Positions 1 to 7,056 of a stretch of 64,000 bases of DNA are shown here, piece after piece. The DNA lies in assembly GCF_008807375.1 (NCBI RefSeq), contig NZ_CP043311.1:2584001-2648000 (forward strand). The letters are read 5' to 3'. This stretch comes from Pseudomonas lalkuanensis. GTDB taxonomy: Bacteria; Pseudomonadota; Gammaproteobacteria; Pseudomonadales; Pseudomonadaceae. Under the pieces are notes generated by a model, which was given only the letters and a program-made list of their open reading frames with translations, was not told the DNA's origin and did not search any database. The position numbers were made by a program, and so were the translations under genes. Numbering within the stretch: position 1 is the stretch's first letter; each line of letters begins with the position of its first letter.

Positions 1-673
1 AGACGTTGGTCAGCTCGTAGGGGCGGCTGAAGTTGTGCACCTTGGTCTTGGCCGCCACCGAATTGGGGATCACCACGGTGCTGCCCTTGTTGGTGAGCAG
101 GTGGGTGGCGCGCCAGTCGATTTCCACCACCTTGCCTTCGGTGCCATCGATGGAGATCCAGTCATCCAGCTGGTAGGGCTTGGTGGTGTTGAGGACGATG
201 CCGGAGAACACGTCGCTCAGGGTGCTTTGCAGGGCGAGGCCGATGACGATGGCCATGACCCCGGAAGTGGCCAGCAAACCCTTCACCGGCAGCTGCATCA
301 CGTAGGCCGCCGCAGCCACTATCGCCACCAGGAAGATCAGCGCCCCCATCACGTCCTGCAGCAGCCGGCCGGCATGGCCGATGCGGGGCATCAGCAGGCC
401 CAGCACCACGGTGGCGGTGCGGGCACCGTACAGCCACCAGCCGATTTCCATCGCGGTGGCCACCAGATTGAGCGTGGGCTCCGGCCATGGCGGCGGCTGC
501 AGGGGGCTCATGCCCGCATCGATGATCACGGCACTGAAGAGCACGAACAGCGCCAGACGGCAGAGCACCTTCAAGGTCCGCTGCTCGGCCGGAATGACGC
601 GCCAGACCGTGAGGTCGAGCAGGATCAGGAGTGCGCCGAACACCAGGGGGTGGTTCTGAATGAATGCGAGCAT
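1..673 (-). CDS. MscS-family mechanosensitive ion channel (partial, C-terminus outside window)
   Basis: The reading frame starts at the ATG at 673-671 and runs off the left edge, giving about 224 N-terminal residues. It encodes three or four hydrophobic segments followed by the MscS core: a glycine/alanine-rich pore helix (VKGLLATSGVMAIVIGLALQ) and then the beta domain with ISIDGTEGKVVEIDWRAT and VVIPNSV. MscS channels release solutes under hypo-osmotic membrane tension. The part seen is typical of the short Pseudomonas homologues that often carry a C-terminal cyclic-nucleotide-binding domain; whether this one does cannot be seen. The upstream sequence GGAATTC is a modest ribosome site. Confidence 0.85.
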   Translation of the reverse strand, partial: MLAFIQNHPLVFGALLILLDLTVWRVIPAEQRTLKVLCRLALFVLFSAVIIDAGMSPLQPPPWPEPTLNLVATAMEIGWWLYGARTATVVLGLLMPRIGHAGRLLQDVMGALIFLVAIVAAAAYVMQLPVKGLLATSGVMAIVIGLALQSTLSDVFSGIVLNTTKPYQLDDWISIDGTEGKVVEIDWRATHLLTNKGSTVVIPNSVAAKTKVHNFSRPYELTNV

Positions 674-817
674 GAATTCCTTTCCGCGAGTGAGCCTGTG
701 TCACGGTAGCAGAGCGCCGGGGCGCCTGAAACGGGGCCGTCCGCCGGTTGGCTGGCGACATCCACCCTGGCGCGAGGTCTGATTCATTGCAGGGACGGGC
801 CTGCAGGGGAGGGTCGA

Positions 818-1399
818 ATGGCCGGCTCGGCTTCGAGGGTGATGGTGGCGTTGGGAACCTGTTGCCTGGGGGCTACGGCCCAGGTTTGCCCGCCCGGCCA
901 GTACGAAGTCTGCGTTACCTACTGCATTTGCGTGCCCGATGCCCGCCAGGTGCTGGGGTCTTTACCGGGCGAAGTGATCCGCGTGGCGGCAGGGGCCATG
1001 CAGCATTGGCTGGTGCAGGCCCGCGCTGATGCCCAAGCCGCGGGCGTGAAACCGATACCACCCGACATCCGCCGCCAACTGACGCGCTACTACGACGCCG
1101 CCCTGCTGGATGCGGTGCGCTATCGCGTCGGTAATCGCAACGAACTGGGTACCGCCGCCGCCATGCTCAATGACCCGGATACCCAGGCCGTCACCCTCGT
1201 GGACATCATTCTCTTCCGTAACGAGGAAGGCGCGTTGCACGACGTGGCGCTCTGGGCCCACGAGCTCAAGCACGTGCAGCAGTACCGGGAATGGGGTGTG
1301 GAGGAGTTCGCCAGGCGCTATACCGAGGACGCCGCCGCGGTGGAGGAACCGGCCTACGAGATGCAGTCCAGGGTGACGAAGGCGCTGCAAGGCAAATAG
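818..1399 (+). CDS. Secreted HExxH-motif protein (DUF4157-like)
   Basis: This 193-residue protein begins with a probable Sec signal (charged start, hydrophobic VMVALGTCCLGATA, cleavage near residue 22). A cysteine-rich segment follows, with five Cys between about residues 24 and 38. The C-terminal third carries WAHELKHVQQYREWG, a HExxH zinc-metalloprotease signature of the kind found in DUF4157 proteins, followed by acidic residues that could supply the third ligand. GGGGAGGG just before the ATG at 818 fixes the start. Its substrate is unknown, and many DUF4157 proteins lack demonstrated protease activity. It stands alone, divergent from the partial MscS gene. Confidence 0.75.
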   Translation: MAGSASRVMVALGTCCLGATAQVCPPGQYEVCVTYCICVPDARQVLGSLPGEVIRVAAGAMQHWLVQARADAQAAGVKPIPPDIRRQLTRYYDAALLDAVRYRVGNRNELGTAAAMLNDPDTQAVTLVDIILFRNEEGALHDVALWAHELKHVQQYREWGVEEFARRYTEDAAAVEEPAYEMQSRVTKALQGK

Positions 1400-1442
1400 C
1401 CGCGACTGTGGGGCGATTCCAATCGCAAAGGACTGTGCAGTG

Positions 1443-1524
1443 CGTAGGGTGCGCTGCGCGCAACACCGATATTGGAGCCACGACTGTTGCTCATGTGACG
1501 CCGAATCGGTGCGCATGGCGCACC
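1443..1524. repeat. Paired GGTGCGC palindromic intergenic repeat
   Basis: Two copies of a GTGCGC/GCGCAC element lie tail to tail. The right copy, 1508-1524, is a perfect 7-3-7 palindrome GGTGCGC-ATG-GCGCACC. The left copy, near 1446-1464, is degraded. A half-copy of the other REP family (TGTGGGGCGATT) precedes it near 1408. The pair lies between two convergent genes. Related copies are at 27476-27522, 32756-32771 and 43728-43748. Confidence 0.7.
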
Positions 1525-1547
1525 CTGCCGAGGTGCGTGCCGCGGAT

Positions 1548-2252
1548 TCAATCCCGCTTCGGAATTCCCAGGCCGCGTATCACTGCCGGGCGCGACAGGA
1601 AGGCGTCCAGCACACGCTTCACATGGGTGAAACGTTCGAATTGCACGAGCTCGCCCGCTTCGTAGAAGCCGATCAGGTTGCGCACCCAGGGGAAGGTGGC
1701 GATGTCGGCGATGCTGTACTGCTCGCCCATGATCCAGTTGCGGCCTTCCAGGCGCTGGTCGAGCACCGCCAGCAGGCGCGCGGACTCCTGCACGTAGCGG
1801 TCGCGGGGGCGTTTGTCTTCGTAGTCCTTGCCGGCGAATTTGTTGAAGAAACCGAGTTGGCCGAACATCGGGCCGATGCCGCCCATCTGGAACATCAGCC
1901 ACTGGATGCATTCATAGCGGCCGGCGGCGTCCTGCGGGATCAGTTGGCCGGTCTTGTCCGCCAGGTAGATGAGGATGGCGCCGGACTCGAAAAGCGGTAG
2001 CGGGCGGCCATCCGGCCCGTTGGGGTCGATGATCGCGGGAATCTTGTTGTTCGGGTTGAGGGAGAGGAACTCTGGTGACATCTGGTCGTTGGTCTCGAAG
2101 CTGACCAGGTGCGGCTCGTAGGGCAGGCCGGTCTCTTCCAGCATGATCGAGACCTTGACGCCGTTGGGCGTCGGCAGGGAATAGAGCTGCAGGCGATCCG
2201 GCTGGGTCGCGGGCCATTTGCGGGTAATGGTGAAAGCCGACAGATCATTCAT
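1548..2252 (-). CDS. Glutathione S-transferase, Nu-class/YfcG-like
   Basis: The 234-residue protein has an N-terminal thioredoxin-fold domain (residues about 20-105) with LYSLPTPNGVKV, where Thr28 and Asn30 occupy the positions used for glutathione binding by the YfcG/YghU Nu class instead of a catalytic Tyr or Ser. FESGAILIYLADK contains the glutathione-contacting ESxAI element, and the all-helical C-terminal domain ends with YSIADIATFPWVRN. Nu-class enzymes reduce disulfides and organic peroxides with glutathione in the cytosol. The length is normal. AGGATG before the ATG at 2252 supports the start. It has no obvious operon partner. Confidence 0.9.
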   Translation of the reverse strand: MNDLSAFTITRKWPATQPDRLQLYSLPTPNGVKVSIMLEETGLPYEPHLVSFETNDQMSPEFLSLNPNNKIPAIIDPNGPDGRPLPLFESGAILIYLADKTGQLIPQDAAGRYECIQWLMFQMGGIGPMFGQLGFFNKFAGKDYEDKRPRDRYVQESARLLAVLDQRLEGRNWIMGEQYSIADIATFPWVRNLIGFYEAGELVQFERFTHVKRVLDAFLSRPAVIRGLGIPKRD

Positions 2253-2350
2253 GGGGACATCCTGTTCAGGTCGAGGAGCGGATGGGCAACATTACTCGCG
2301 AGCGGCCACCTGGCGAAAGGCTCCAGCGGCGGAACAGTCCTTCCCACTGA

Positions 2351-2683
2351 CGTGGCGATTCATGGCGGTTCACTTCTCGGCGAGTTCGACTCCCGGTACT
2401 CGATACAGCGCGTGCGGTGATGGAGCCGGGCAGCATCGAGGCCATCAGGGAAAGGGTGGCTGCGGGCCTCGGCTGCAGCATCGTGCCGAGCATGGCGGTC
2501 ACGGCCGCGCACCATCGGTGTGGCCTGGAGGTGCAGCCGCTGGCCCCGGAGCTGTCGCGCACCCCGGGGCTTGTGCTGCGTCAGGACAAGCCTGTGGGCG
2601 TGGGGTTGCGCAAGGTGGTGGAAGCCCTGGAAGGCTTGGCTCAGTCGCGATCCGGCGCACCCAGCGGGAACAGCGGCCGGTAG
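2351..2683 (+). pseudogene. Remnant of a LysR-family regulator (C-terminal fragment)
   Basis: An open frame from 2351 (after a TGA at 2348) to the TAG ending at 2683 encodes sequence typical of the last 80 residues of a LysR effector domain, notably EPGSIEAIRERVAAGLGCSIVP. No helix-turn-helix or first half of the effector domain can be found upstream, where a glutathione transferase gene begins instead. The only in-frame start is a GTG at 2417 with no good ribosome site. The fragment overlaps the 3' end of the convergent gene at 2641-3300 by 43 bases. I read it as a decayed regulator, perhaps of one of the flanking transferases. Confidence 0.6.
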
Positions 2684-3300
2684 GGGCGCGCCTCGTCCAC
2701 CGCGCGGGCGACGGAAGGGCGGGCCAGCAGGCGTTGCCGATAGGCGCGCAGGTTGCCGAAGATTCCATCGATCGGATGCACCCAGTCGGCATAGAACAGC
2801 GACGGTGCCGCCGCACAGTCGGCCAGGCTGAAGGATTCGCCGGCGGCCCAGGTTCGGCCTGCGAGCTTTTCGTCGAGCCAGGCGTAGCCGCGCTCCAGCT
2901 GGCGCTTCGCTTCGTCCACGCCGTACCCGTCGCGATGACCTTCCGGGCGCAGGCTGTCCAGCACCGGTTTCTGCATCGGCGTCATCACGTACCAGTCGAA
3001 GAAGCGATCGAGCATCCGCACCTCCAGCGCCGCCTCCGCTGCCTCGGGAATCAGCTTGACTGGCCCGGCATGACGCTGCTGCAGGTACTCGATGATGATG
3101 CTCGACTCCATCACCGCCCGCTCGCCGTCAAGCAGCAGGGGGAAACGCTGCATCGGCCAGAGGCGCTGGAGTTCCTCGAAGGTGGCCGGATCGTCCGGGG
3201 AAAGCAGGCGCATACGGAACGCAACGTCGTTCTCGTAGAGCGCGATCAGCACCTTCTGGCAGTAGGAAGAGAAGGGGTGGGCGAACAATTGCAGGGACAT
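2641..3300 (-). CDS. Glutathione S-transferase family protein
   Basis: Starting at the ATG at 3300, preceded by AGGAGTCGCCC, the product is 219 residues. The N-terminal thioredoxin-fold domain opens with LFAHPFSSYCQKV, placing a cysteine (Cys14) where omega/beta-class enzymes have their catalytic residue. VMESSIIIEYL is the ESxxI glutathione motif. The C-terminal helical domain contains FSLADCAAAPSLFYADW. The reading frame stays open far upstream to 3801, but that extension has no family similarity. It lies head to tail with a second glutathione transferase gene across a LysR remnant. Substrate unknown. Confidence 0.88.
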   Translation of the reverse strand: MSLQLFAHPFSSYCQKVLIALYENDVAFRMRLLSPDDPATFEELQRLWPMQRFPLLLDGERAVMESSIIIEYLQQRHAGPVKLIPEAAEAALEVRMLDRFFDWYVMTPMQKPVLDSLRPEGHRDGYGVDEAKRQLERGYAWLDEKLAGRTWAAGESFSLADCAAAPSLFYADWVHPIDGIFGNLRAYRQRLLARPSVARAVDEARPYRPLFPLGAPDRD

Positions 3301-3605
3301 GGGCGACTCCTGTGAAGGTTCGGATTCGCTGACTGGTCGATTGTCGTGCACTGAAATCGACAGCCGTTCCACCGTCGAGCCGGAACTGCCGGACGTTCGG
3401 CTCGACCAGCCGCTTGCGCGAAGAAATTCATTGCAGGGTAGCTGACAGCTTGCTGACAGAAATACCCGGTATCCTGCCGCCGTCCGGTGACACGATTGCC
3501 GGGCATGCGCTCTCCCTTCCCATGTGGTTCGGCGGCGGTTCCAGGCCACAAGCCTGCAACCGGCCGCCCGCAGGCGCCAAGGCGTTCGCCGATGCCGGAA
3601 GCGGC
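3301..3605. other. 305-base intergenic stretch without a recognisable gene
   Basis: This is the space between the start of the transferase at 3300 and the end of the FKBP gene. Frames are open on the minus strand, but the translation resembles no family I know and is the usual high-GC run-on. It presumably holds the promoter of the transferase and the 3' end of the FKBP transcript. I see no strong hairpin. Confidence 0.5.
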
Positions 3606-3947
3606 TCAATCGTCCCGGGTCAGGACTTCCAGCAGCTCGATCTCGAACAGCAGGTTGGAGTTGGGCTTGATATGGGCACCCATCTGGCGCTCGCCATAGG
3701 CCAGGTGCGCGGGGACGTAGAGCTTGCGCTTGCCGCCGACCTTCATGCCCATCAGGCCGATGTCCCAGCCCTTGATCACGCGGCCCGTGCCGATCACGCA
3801 CTGGAAGGGCTTGCCGCGGCTGTAGGAGGAATCGAACTCGGTGCCGTCCTCCAGCGTGCCCCGGTACTGGGTGGTGATCAGGGCGCCCTTGACCACTTCC
3901 TTGCCGTCGCCCAGCTGGATATCGGTTATCTGCAGTTCGTCACCCAC
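3606..3947 (-). CDS. FKBP-type peptidyl-prolyl cis-trans isomerase
   Basis: The 113-residue protein is a single FKBP domain with the canonical elements YRGTLEDGTEFDSSY, FQCVIGTGRVIKGWD, VGGKRKLYVPAHLAYG and a C-terminal LLFEIELLEV strand. FKBPs isomerise Xaa-Pro bonds and assist folding. There is no signal peptide, so it is cytosolic. I chose the GTG at 3947 because AAGGAG lies seven bases upstream (complement of 3955-3960) and the protein then begins MGDELQITD, as Pseudomonas homologues do. An upstream ATG at 4007 would add about 20 atypical residues. Confidence 0.9.
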   Translation of the reverse strand: MGDELQITDIQLGDGKEVVKGALITTQYRGTLEDGTEFDSSYSRGKPFQCVIGTGRVIKGWDIGLMGMKVGGKRKLYVPAHLAYGERQMGAHIKPNSNLLFEIELLEVLTRDD

Positions 3948-4283
3948 GGGTGTGCTCCTTGATTTGATCGTGGAAAACCAGCGCCTGGGGGCGTGGTCAT
4001 GAGTCACCGGCTTTGCCTGTGACGATCGCGGGCAGCCTTTTCGCAGGAATCGGGCGCGCTGGCAACAGGTGCTTCAGCCGAGGAGCCGGTCCTCCATGAC
4101 TTTTCGCAATCCGGTTTCGTGCATCCTGCATGACTCGATGCGAGGCAATCGTGCAAGTTTCCCGCCGCCCATTCCGGAACCTCGGGCGCATGTGGCTGAT
4201 TACCAAGCAATCCCCTGAAACACAGGTTTGGGCACGGCCTTCGCTAGGTAAAGGAATGCGACAACCAGACAGGAGAGTCCCGG
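3948..4283. other. 336-base divergent intergenic region
   Basis: This lies between the FKBP start (minus strand) and the small gene at 4284 (plus strand), so it must hold both promoters. I see no conserved regulatory motif, repeat or RNA. A GG-N10-GC pairing near 4230-4245 is too weak to call a sigma-54 promoter. Confidence 0.4.
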
Positions 4284-4646
4284 ATGAAGCTGCCATTCAC
4301 CGCCTTTTACGACGCCTTCCCGCAGCATCAGGTAACAGTCCAGCCGCGCCCCGATGGTTCGCTGCTGCTCACCCTGCAGGGGCGGGACGGCAAACCCGTG
4401 TGCAAGGCCATCGACAGCGAGGCCTTCTACAGCGATGAACGCGTACGCCAGGTGATTCACGAGTTGCAAAGGGACCTGAAGCTGGAAGCCGGAGAAGTGC
4501 ATTGGCACGACAAGGGCGTCGATTGGGTGTCCCGCGAGCTGCCCACCTATCAGGGTGGTCCCGTTCACCTGACGGCAGCCAAGACCCTGGTGGCGCGGCG
4601 CAAGCAAGCACTCGAGCAACAGAGCCGCCGGACCCAGGCTGGCTGA
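4284..4646 (+). CDS. Small conserved Pseudomonas protein, DUF3509-like
   Basis: This 120-residue soluble protein opens MKLPFTAFYDAFPQHQVTVQP and has a beta-rich centre (GSLLLTLQGRDG), then two helical stretches and a basic tail. The layout recalls the DUF3509 family of small Pseudomonas proteins of unknown function; that assignment is from memory and moderate. GGAGAG seven bases before the ATG supports the start. It has no signal peptide or membrane segment, and converges on the DUF6714-like gene seven bases downstream. Confidence 0.7.
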   Translation: MKLPFTAFYDAFPQHQVTVQPRPDGSLLLTLQGRDGKPVCKAIDSEAFYSDERVRQVIHELQRDLKLEAGEVHWHDKGVDWVSRELPTYQGGPVHLTAAKTLVARRKQALEQQSRRTQAG

Positions 4647-4652
4647 GGGCCC

Positions 4653-5108
4653 TCAGCCGGCCCAGACGCCGTGGGCGCGAAGGGCGCTGTCGGCGTCCAT
4701 TTCCAGCAATCCCGTACGGGTTTCCAGCAGATGCGCCAGCAGTCCGGCGACCGCCTGGCGCTGTTGCGGGGCGCAGTGCTGGAAGAAGGGGTTCTCCGCG
4801 CCGCCGTAGTCGAGGTGGAAGACCATCTGCCAGCCGTACCAGTCCAGTTCCGGCACCGGTTCGGCCAGGGCAAAGCGCGCCAGGGCAGGGAAGTAGTAAG
4901 CGATGCCTTCGGGCGAGCAGAAGCAGATCGGGTCCCAGCCGGCGTTGCCGACGTCGGCGTGCTGCAGGGTTTCGCGGTCGCGATGGCGCAGCAGCTCGTC
5001 GTGCTCTGCACATTCGCAGCAGTGGCGGTAGTGGGTGAAGTGCTCGGGGCGCGGACTGTCGCCGAAGGCGGCATCGATGGCGGCGAGGATCTGGGTGTCG
5101 GTGGGCAT
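4653..5108 (-). CDS. DUF6714-like protein of unknown function
   Basis: The product from the ATG at 5108 is 151 residues. It contains FGDSPRPEHFTHYRHCCECAEHDELL, with a Cys-Cys-x-Cys group next to His and Asp residues, then GWDPICFCSPEGIAYYFPALARFAL and WYGWQMVFHLDYG. These blocks match what I remember of the DUF6714 family, small cytosolic proteins often found with metal or toxin genes, but no function is known. An upstream start at 5213 would add a proline-rich 35-residue leader of low credibility. The ribosome site is weak at either start. Confidence 0.7.
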   Translation of the reverse strand: MPTDTQILAAIDAAFGDSPRPEHFTHYRHCCECAEHDELLRHRDRETLQHADVGNAGWDPICFCSPEGIAYYFPALARFALAEPVPELDWYGWQMVFHLDYGGAENPFFQHCAPQQRQAVAGLLAHLLETRTGLLEMDADSALRAHGVWAG

Positions 5109-5254
5109 GGCGCTGGCGTCGTCTGAAGTCCGGATGACGCTAGCCGGCGGACGCTCCACGGGCAAGGGGGCCGGCATCGACGGTCGTGGAGGTGGGACCG
5201 GGCGCTTGTGCAACAGGTGAGAAGGGACGGGCGGACCCGTCCCCTCCCGGGGTG

Positions 5255-5446
5255 TTAGCCACGTTTGGCTTTTTCAGCGAGTTCTTTCTGCTGCGCGACT
5301 TCTTCCTGTGCCTTGCGCTGCAGCTCGATCTTCACGAGGCGCTTCTCGTAGCGGGAGATGGTGCGGTCGCCGCCGCCCGAGGCCATTGCGCTACCGGCGC
5401 AGAGGGCTACGGCAAGCAGGGTGGCGGAGGTGATAAGGGTTTTCAT
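5255..5446 (-). CDS. Small secreted protein with GGGDRT motif
   Basis: The 63-residue protein has a clear Sec signal (MKTLITSATLLAVALCAGSAMA) and a mature part of about 40 residues, starting SGGGDRTISRYEKRL and ending in a Lys/Glu/Gln-rich helix. AGGAG sits before the ATG at 5446. The GG-G/S-DRT hexapeptide is also the core of the tandem-repeat protein at 21481-21957. Function unknown; the helix suggests a periplasmic coiled or intrinsically charged peptide. Confidence 0.75.
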   Translation of the reverse strand: MKTLITSATLLAVALCAGSAMASGGGDRTISRYEKRLVKIELQRKAQEEVAQQKELAEKAKRG

Positions 5447-5581
5447 GGTTGGTCTCCTGTCGAGATCAAGGGGTGGGGTATCCAGAGCAGTCTCCGAATT
5501 CGTTGCAACCGTCCTTGAAGCGGTCCGTGGGACCCGGGGGCCGGCGTTGCCGGTCGCCCGCGGATGCCCGCGCGGACCTGG

Positions 5582-5619
5582 AAAAAAAGCCCCGCGGCGA
5601 GGAGCACCACTCCGCGGGG
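5582..5619 (-). terminator. Rho-independent terminator of the mexEF-oprN operon
   Basis: On the minus strand an eight-base GC stem (CCCCGCGG/CCGCGGGG, 5612-5619 with 5590-5597) with a 14-base loop is followed directly by CTTTTTTTC. It lies about 40 bases beyond the oprN stop. Confidence 0.9.
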
Positions 5620-5661
5620 TGAAGTTGCCGGCCGGGGGAGGCCGGGCAAGGGAGGAGAGGG

Positions 5662-7056
5662 TCAGGCCTGGGGCTGCCAGCCGCCGCCGAGGGCCTTGTA
5701 GATGGCGACGATGCCACGATAGACATCCGTTTCCGCCTGGGCCTGGGCGTCTTCGGCGGCCAGGCGCTCGCGTTCGGCGTCCAGCAGCACGAGGAAGTCC
5801 ACGGTGCCTTCGCGATAGCGGGTCGCGGCCTGTTCGGCAGCGGCGCGGGTGGCTTCCGACTGGCGCACCAGGGAAACCAGGCGCTCCTGGCGCTTGCCGT
5901 AGTCACTGAAGGCGTTTTCCGACTCTTCCAGGGCCAGCAACACCTGCTGCTCGTAGCTGGCCAGCGCGCCTTCGGCATCGGCTTCGGAGGCGCGGATCTG
6001 GGCCCGGACGCTGCCCAGGTCGAAGGCCGCCCAGGAGATGGTCGGTGCCACGGCCCAGGCCCGCGCAGCGGAAGAACCGATCTGCGAGCCACGCCCGGCG
6101 GTGAAGCCGAGGAAGCCGGAAAGGCTCACGCGGGGGAACAGGTCAGCGGTGGCCACGCCCACGCCGGCGGTGGCAGCGGCCAGCTGGCGTTCGGCGGAAC
6201 GCACATCCGGACGGCGGCGCAGCAGCTCGGCTGGGTCGCCGATGGGCAGCGCCTTGGCAATCACCGGCAGCGGCTTGGGCGACAGGTCCACGGTCAGCTG
6301 CTCCGGGCGCTGGCCGAGCAGGGTGGCGATGCGGTTGCGGGCGCGGGCTTCCTCGGCCTGCAGTTGCGGCACGCTGGCTTCGGTGGCGGCGAGGCGGCCA
6401 TCGGCGCGCAGCACGTCCAGTTCGCTGCCGACGCCGGCATCGCGCAGTTGCTCGGTCAGGGCCCGGGATTCGCGTTGGTTTTCCAGGTTTTCGCGGGCGA
6501 TGCGTTCACGCAGCTGGGCGCCGCGCAGGTTGCCGTAGGCGTCCACCAACTCGGCGATCAGGCTCACCTGCAGCTGTTGCAGGTCGGCCTGGGCCGCGTC
6601 GGATTCCGCTTCGCTGGCCTCGATCTGCCGCTGGATACGGCCGAACAGGTCCAGTTCCCAGGCCATGTTCAGGCCCAGGTCGTAACGTTCGGCATTGACC
6701 CGCTCCTCGGTGACGCCGGGTTGCTGGCCCTTGCCGATCTCGGCGCTGGCACCTGCGGTGACCACCGGGAACTGGTCGTTGCCGACGTCATCGCGGATGG
6801 CGCGGGCGGCCTTGAGGCGGGCGAAGGCCACACGCAGCTCGCGGTTTTCCTGGAGCGATTGCTGCACCAGCTGGTTCAGGGTCGGGTCGTCGAATTGTTG
6901 CCACCAGAGGCTCTCGAAGCGCGAACGGTCGACCTTCACGGCGTCCGCCGAGGCGAGCCGCGCGGGCTCGCTTTCAGGGGCCTTGTAGTCCGGGCCTACG
7001 GCACAGGCGGAGAGCGCCAGTGCCAGCAGGGCAGGGGCAAAAGCCTTGTACATCAT
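5662..7056 (-). CDS. oprN: Outer-membrane efflux factor OprN
   Basis: The 464-residue lipoprotein has signal MMYKAFAPALLALALSACAVG with lipobox LSAC (lipidated Cys18 or so), then two repeated outer-membrane-efflux domains rich in long helices, with the family blocks WWQQFDDPTL, WELDLFGRI, RRPDVRSAERQLAAA and YREGTVDFLVLLDAER. It is the outer-membrane channel for the MexE-MexF pump. Its ATG overlaps the mexF stop by four bases (ATGA), so the two are translationally coupled. A strong terminator follows. Assignment to OprN rests on operon position as well as sequence. Confidence 0.93.
   Translation of the reverse strand: MMYKAFAPALLALALSACAVGPDYKAPESEPARLASADAVKVDRSRFESLWWQQFDDPTLNQLVQQSLQENRELRVAFARLKAARAIRDDVGNDQFPVVTAGASAEIGKGQQPGVTEERVNAERYDLGLNMAWELDLFGRIQRQIEASEAESDAAQADLQQLQVSLIAELVDAYGNLRGAQLRERIARENLENQRESRALTEQLRDAGVGSELDVLRADGRLAATEASVPQLQAEEARARNRIATLLGQRPEQLTVDLSPKPLPVIAKALPIGDPAELLRRRPDVRSAERQLAAATAGVGVATADLFPRVSLSGFLGFTAGRGSQIGSSAARAWAVAPTISWAAFDLGSVRAQIRASEADAEGALASYEQQVLLALEESENAFSDYGKRQERLVSLVRQSEATRAAAEQAATRYREGTVDFLVLLDAERERLAAEDAQAQAETDVYRGIVAIYKALGGGWQPQA

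Noticed and set aside
4230..4245. Possible sigma-54 promoter (GGGCACGGCCTTCGCT) before the gene at 4284
   Set aside because: Only the GG-N10-GC skeleton matches, and no activator or upstream site is nearby.
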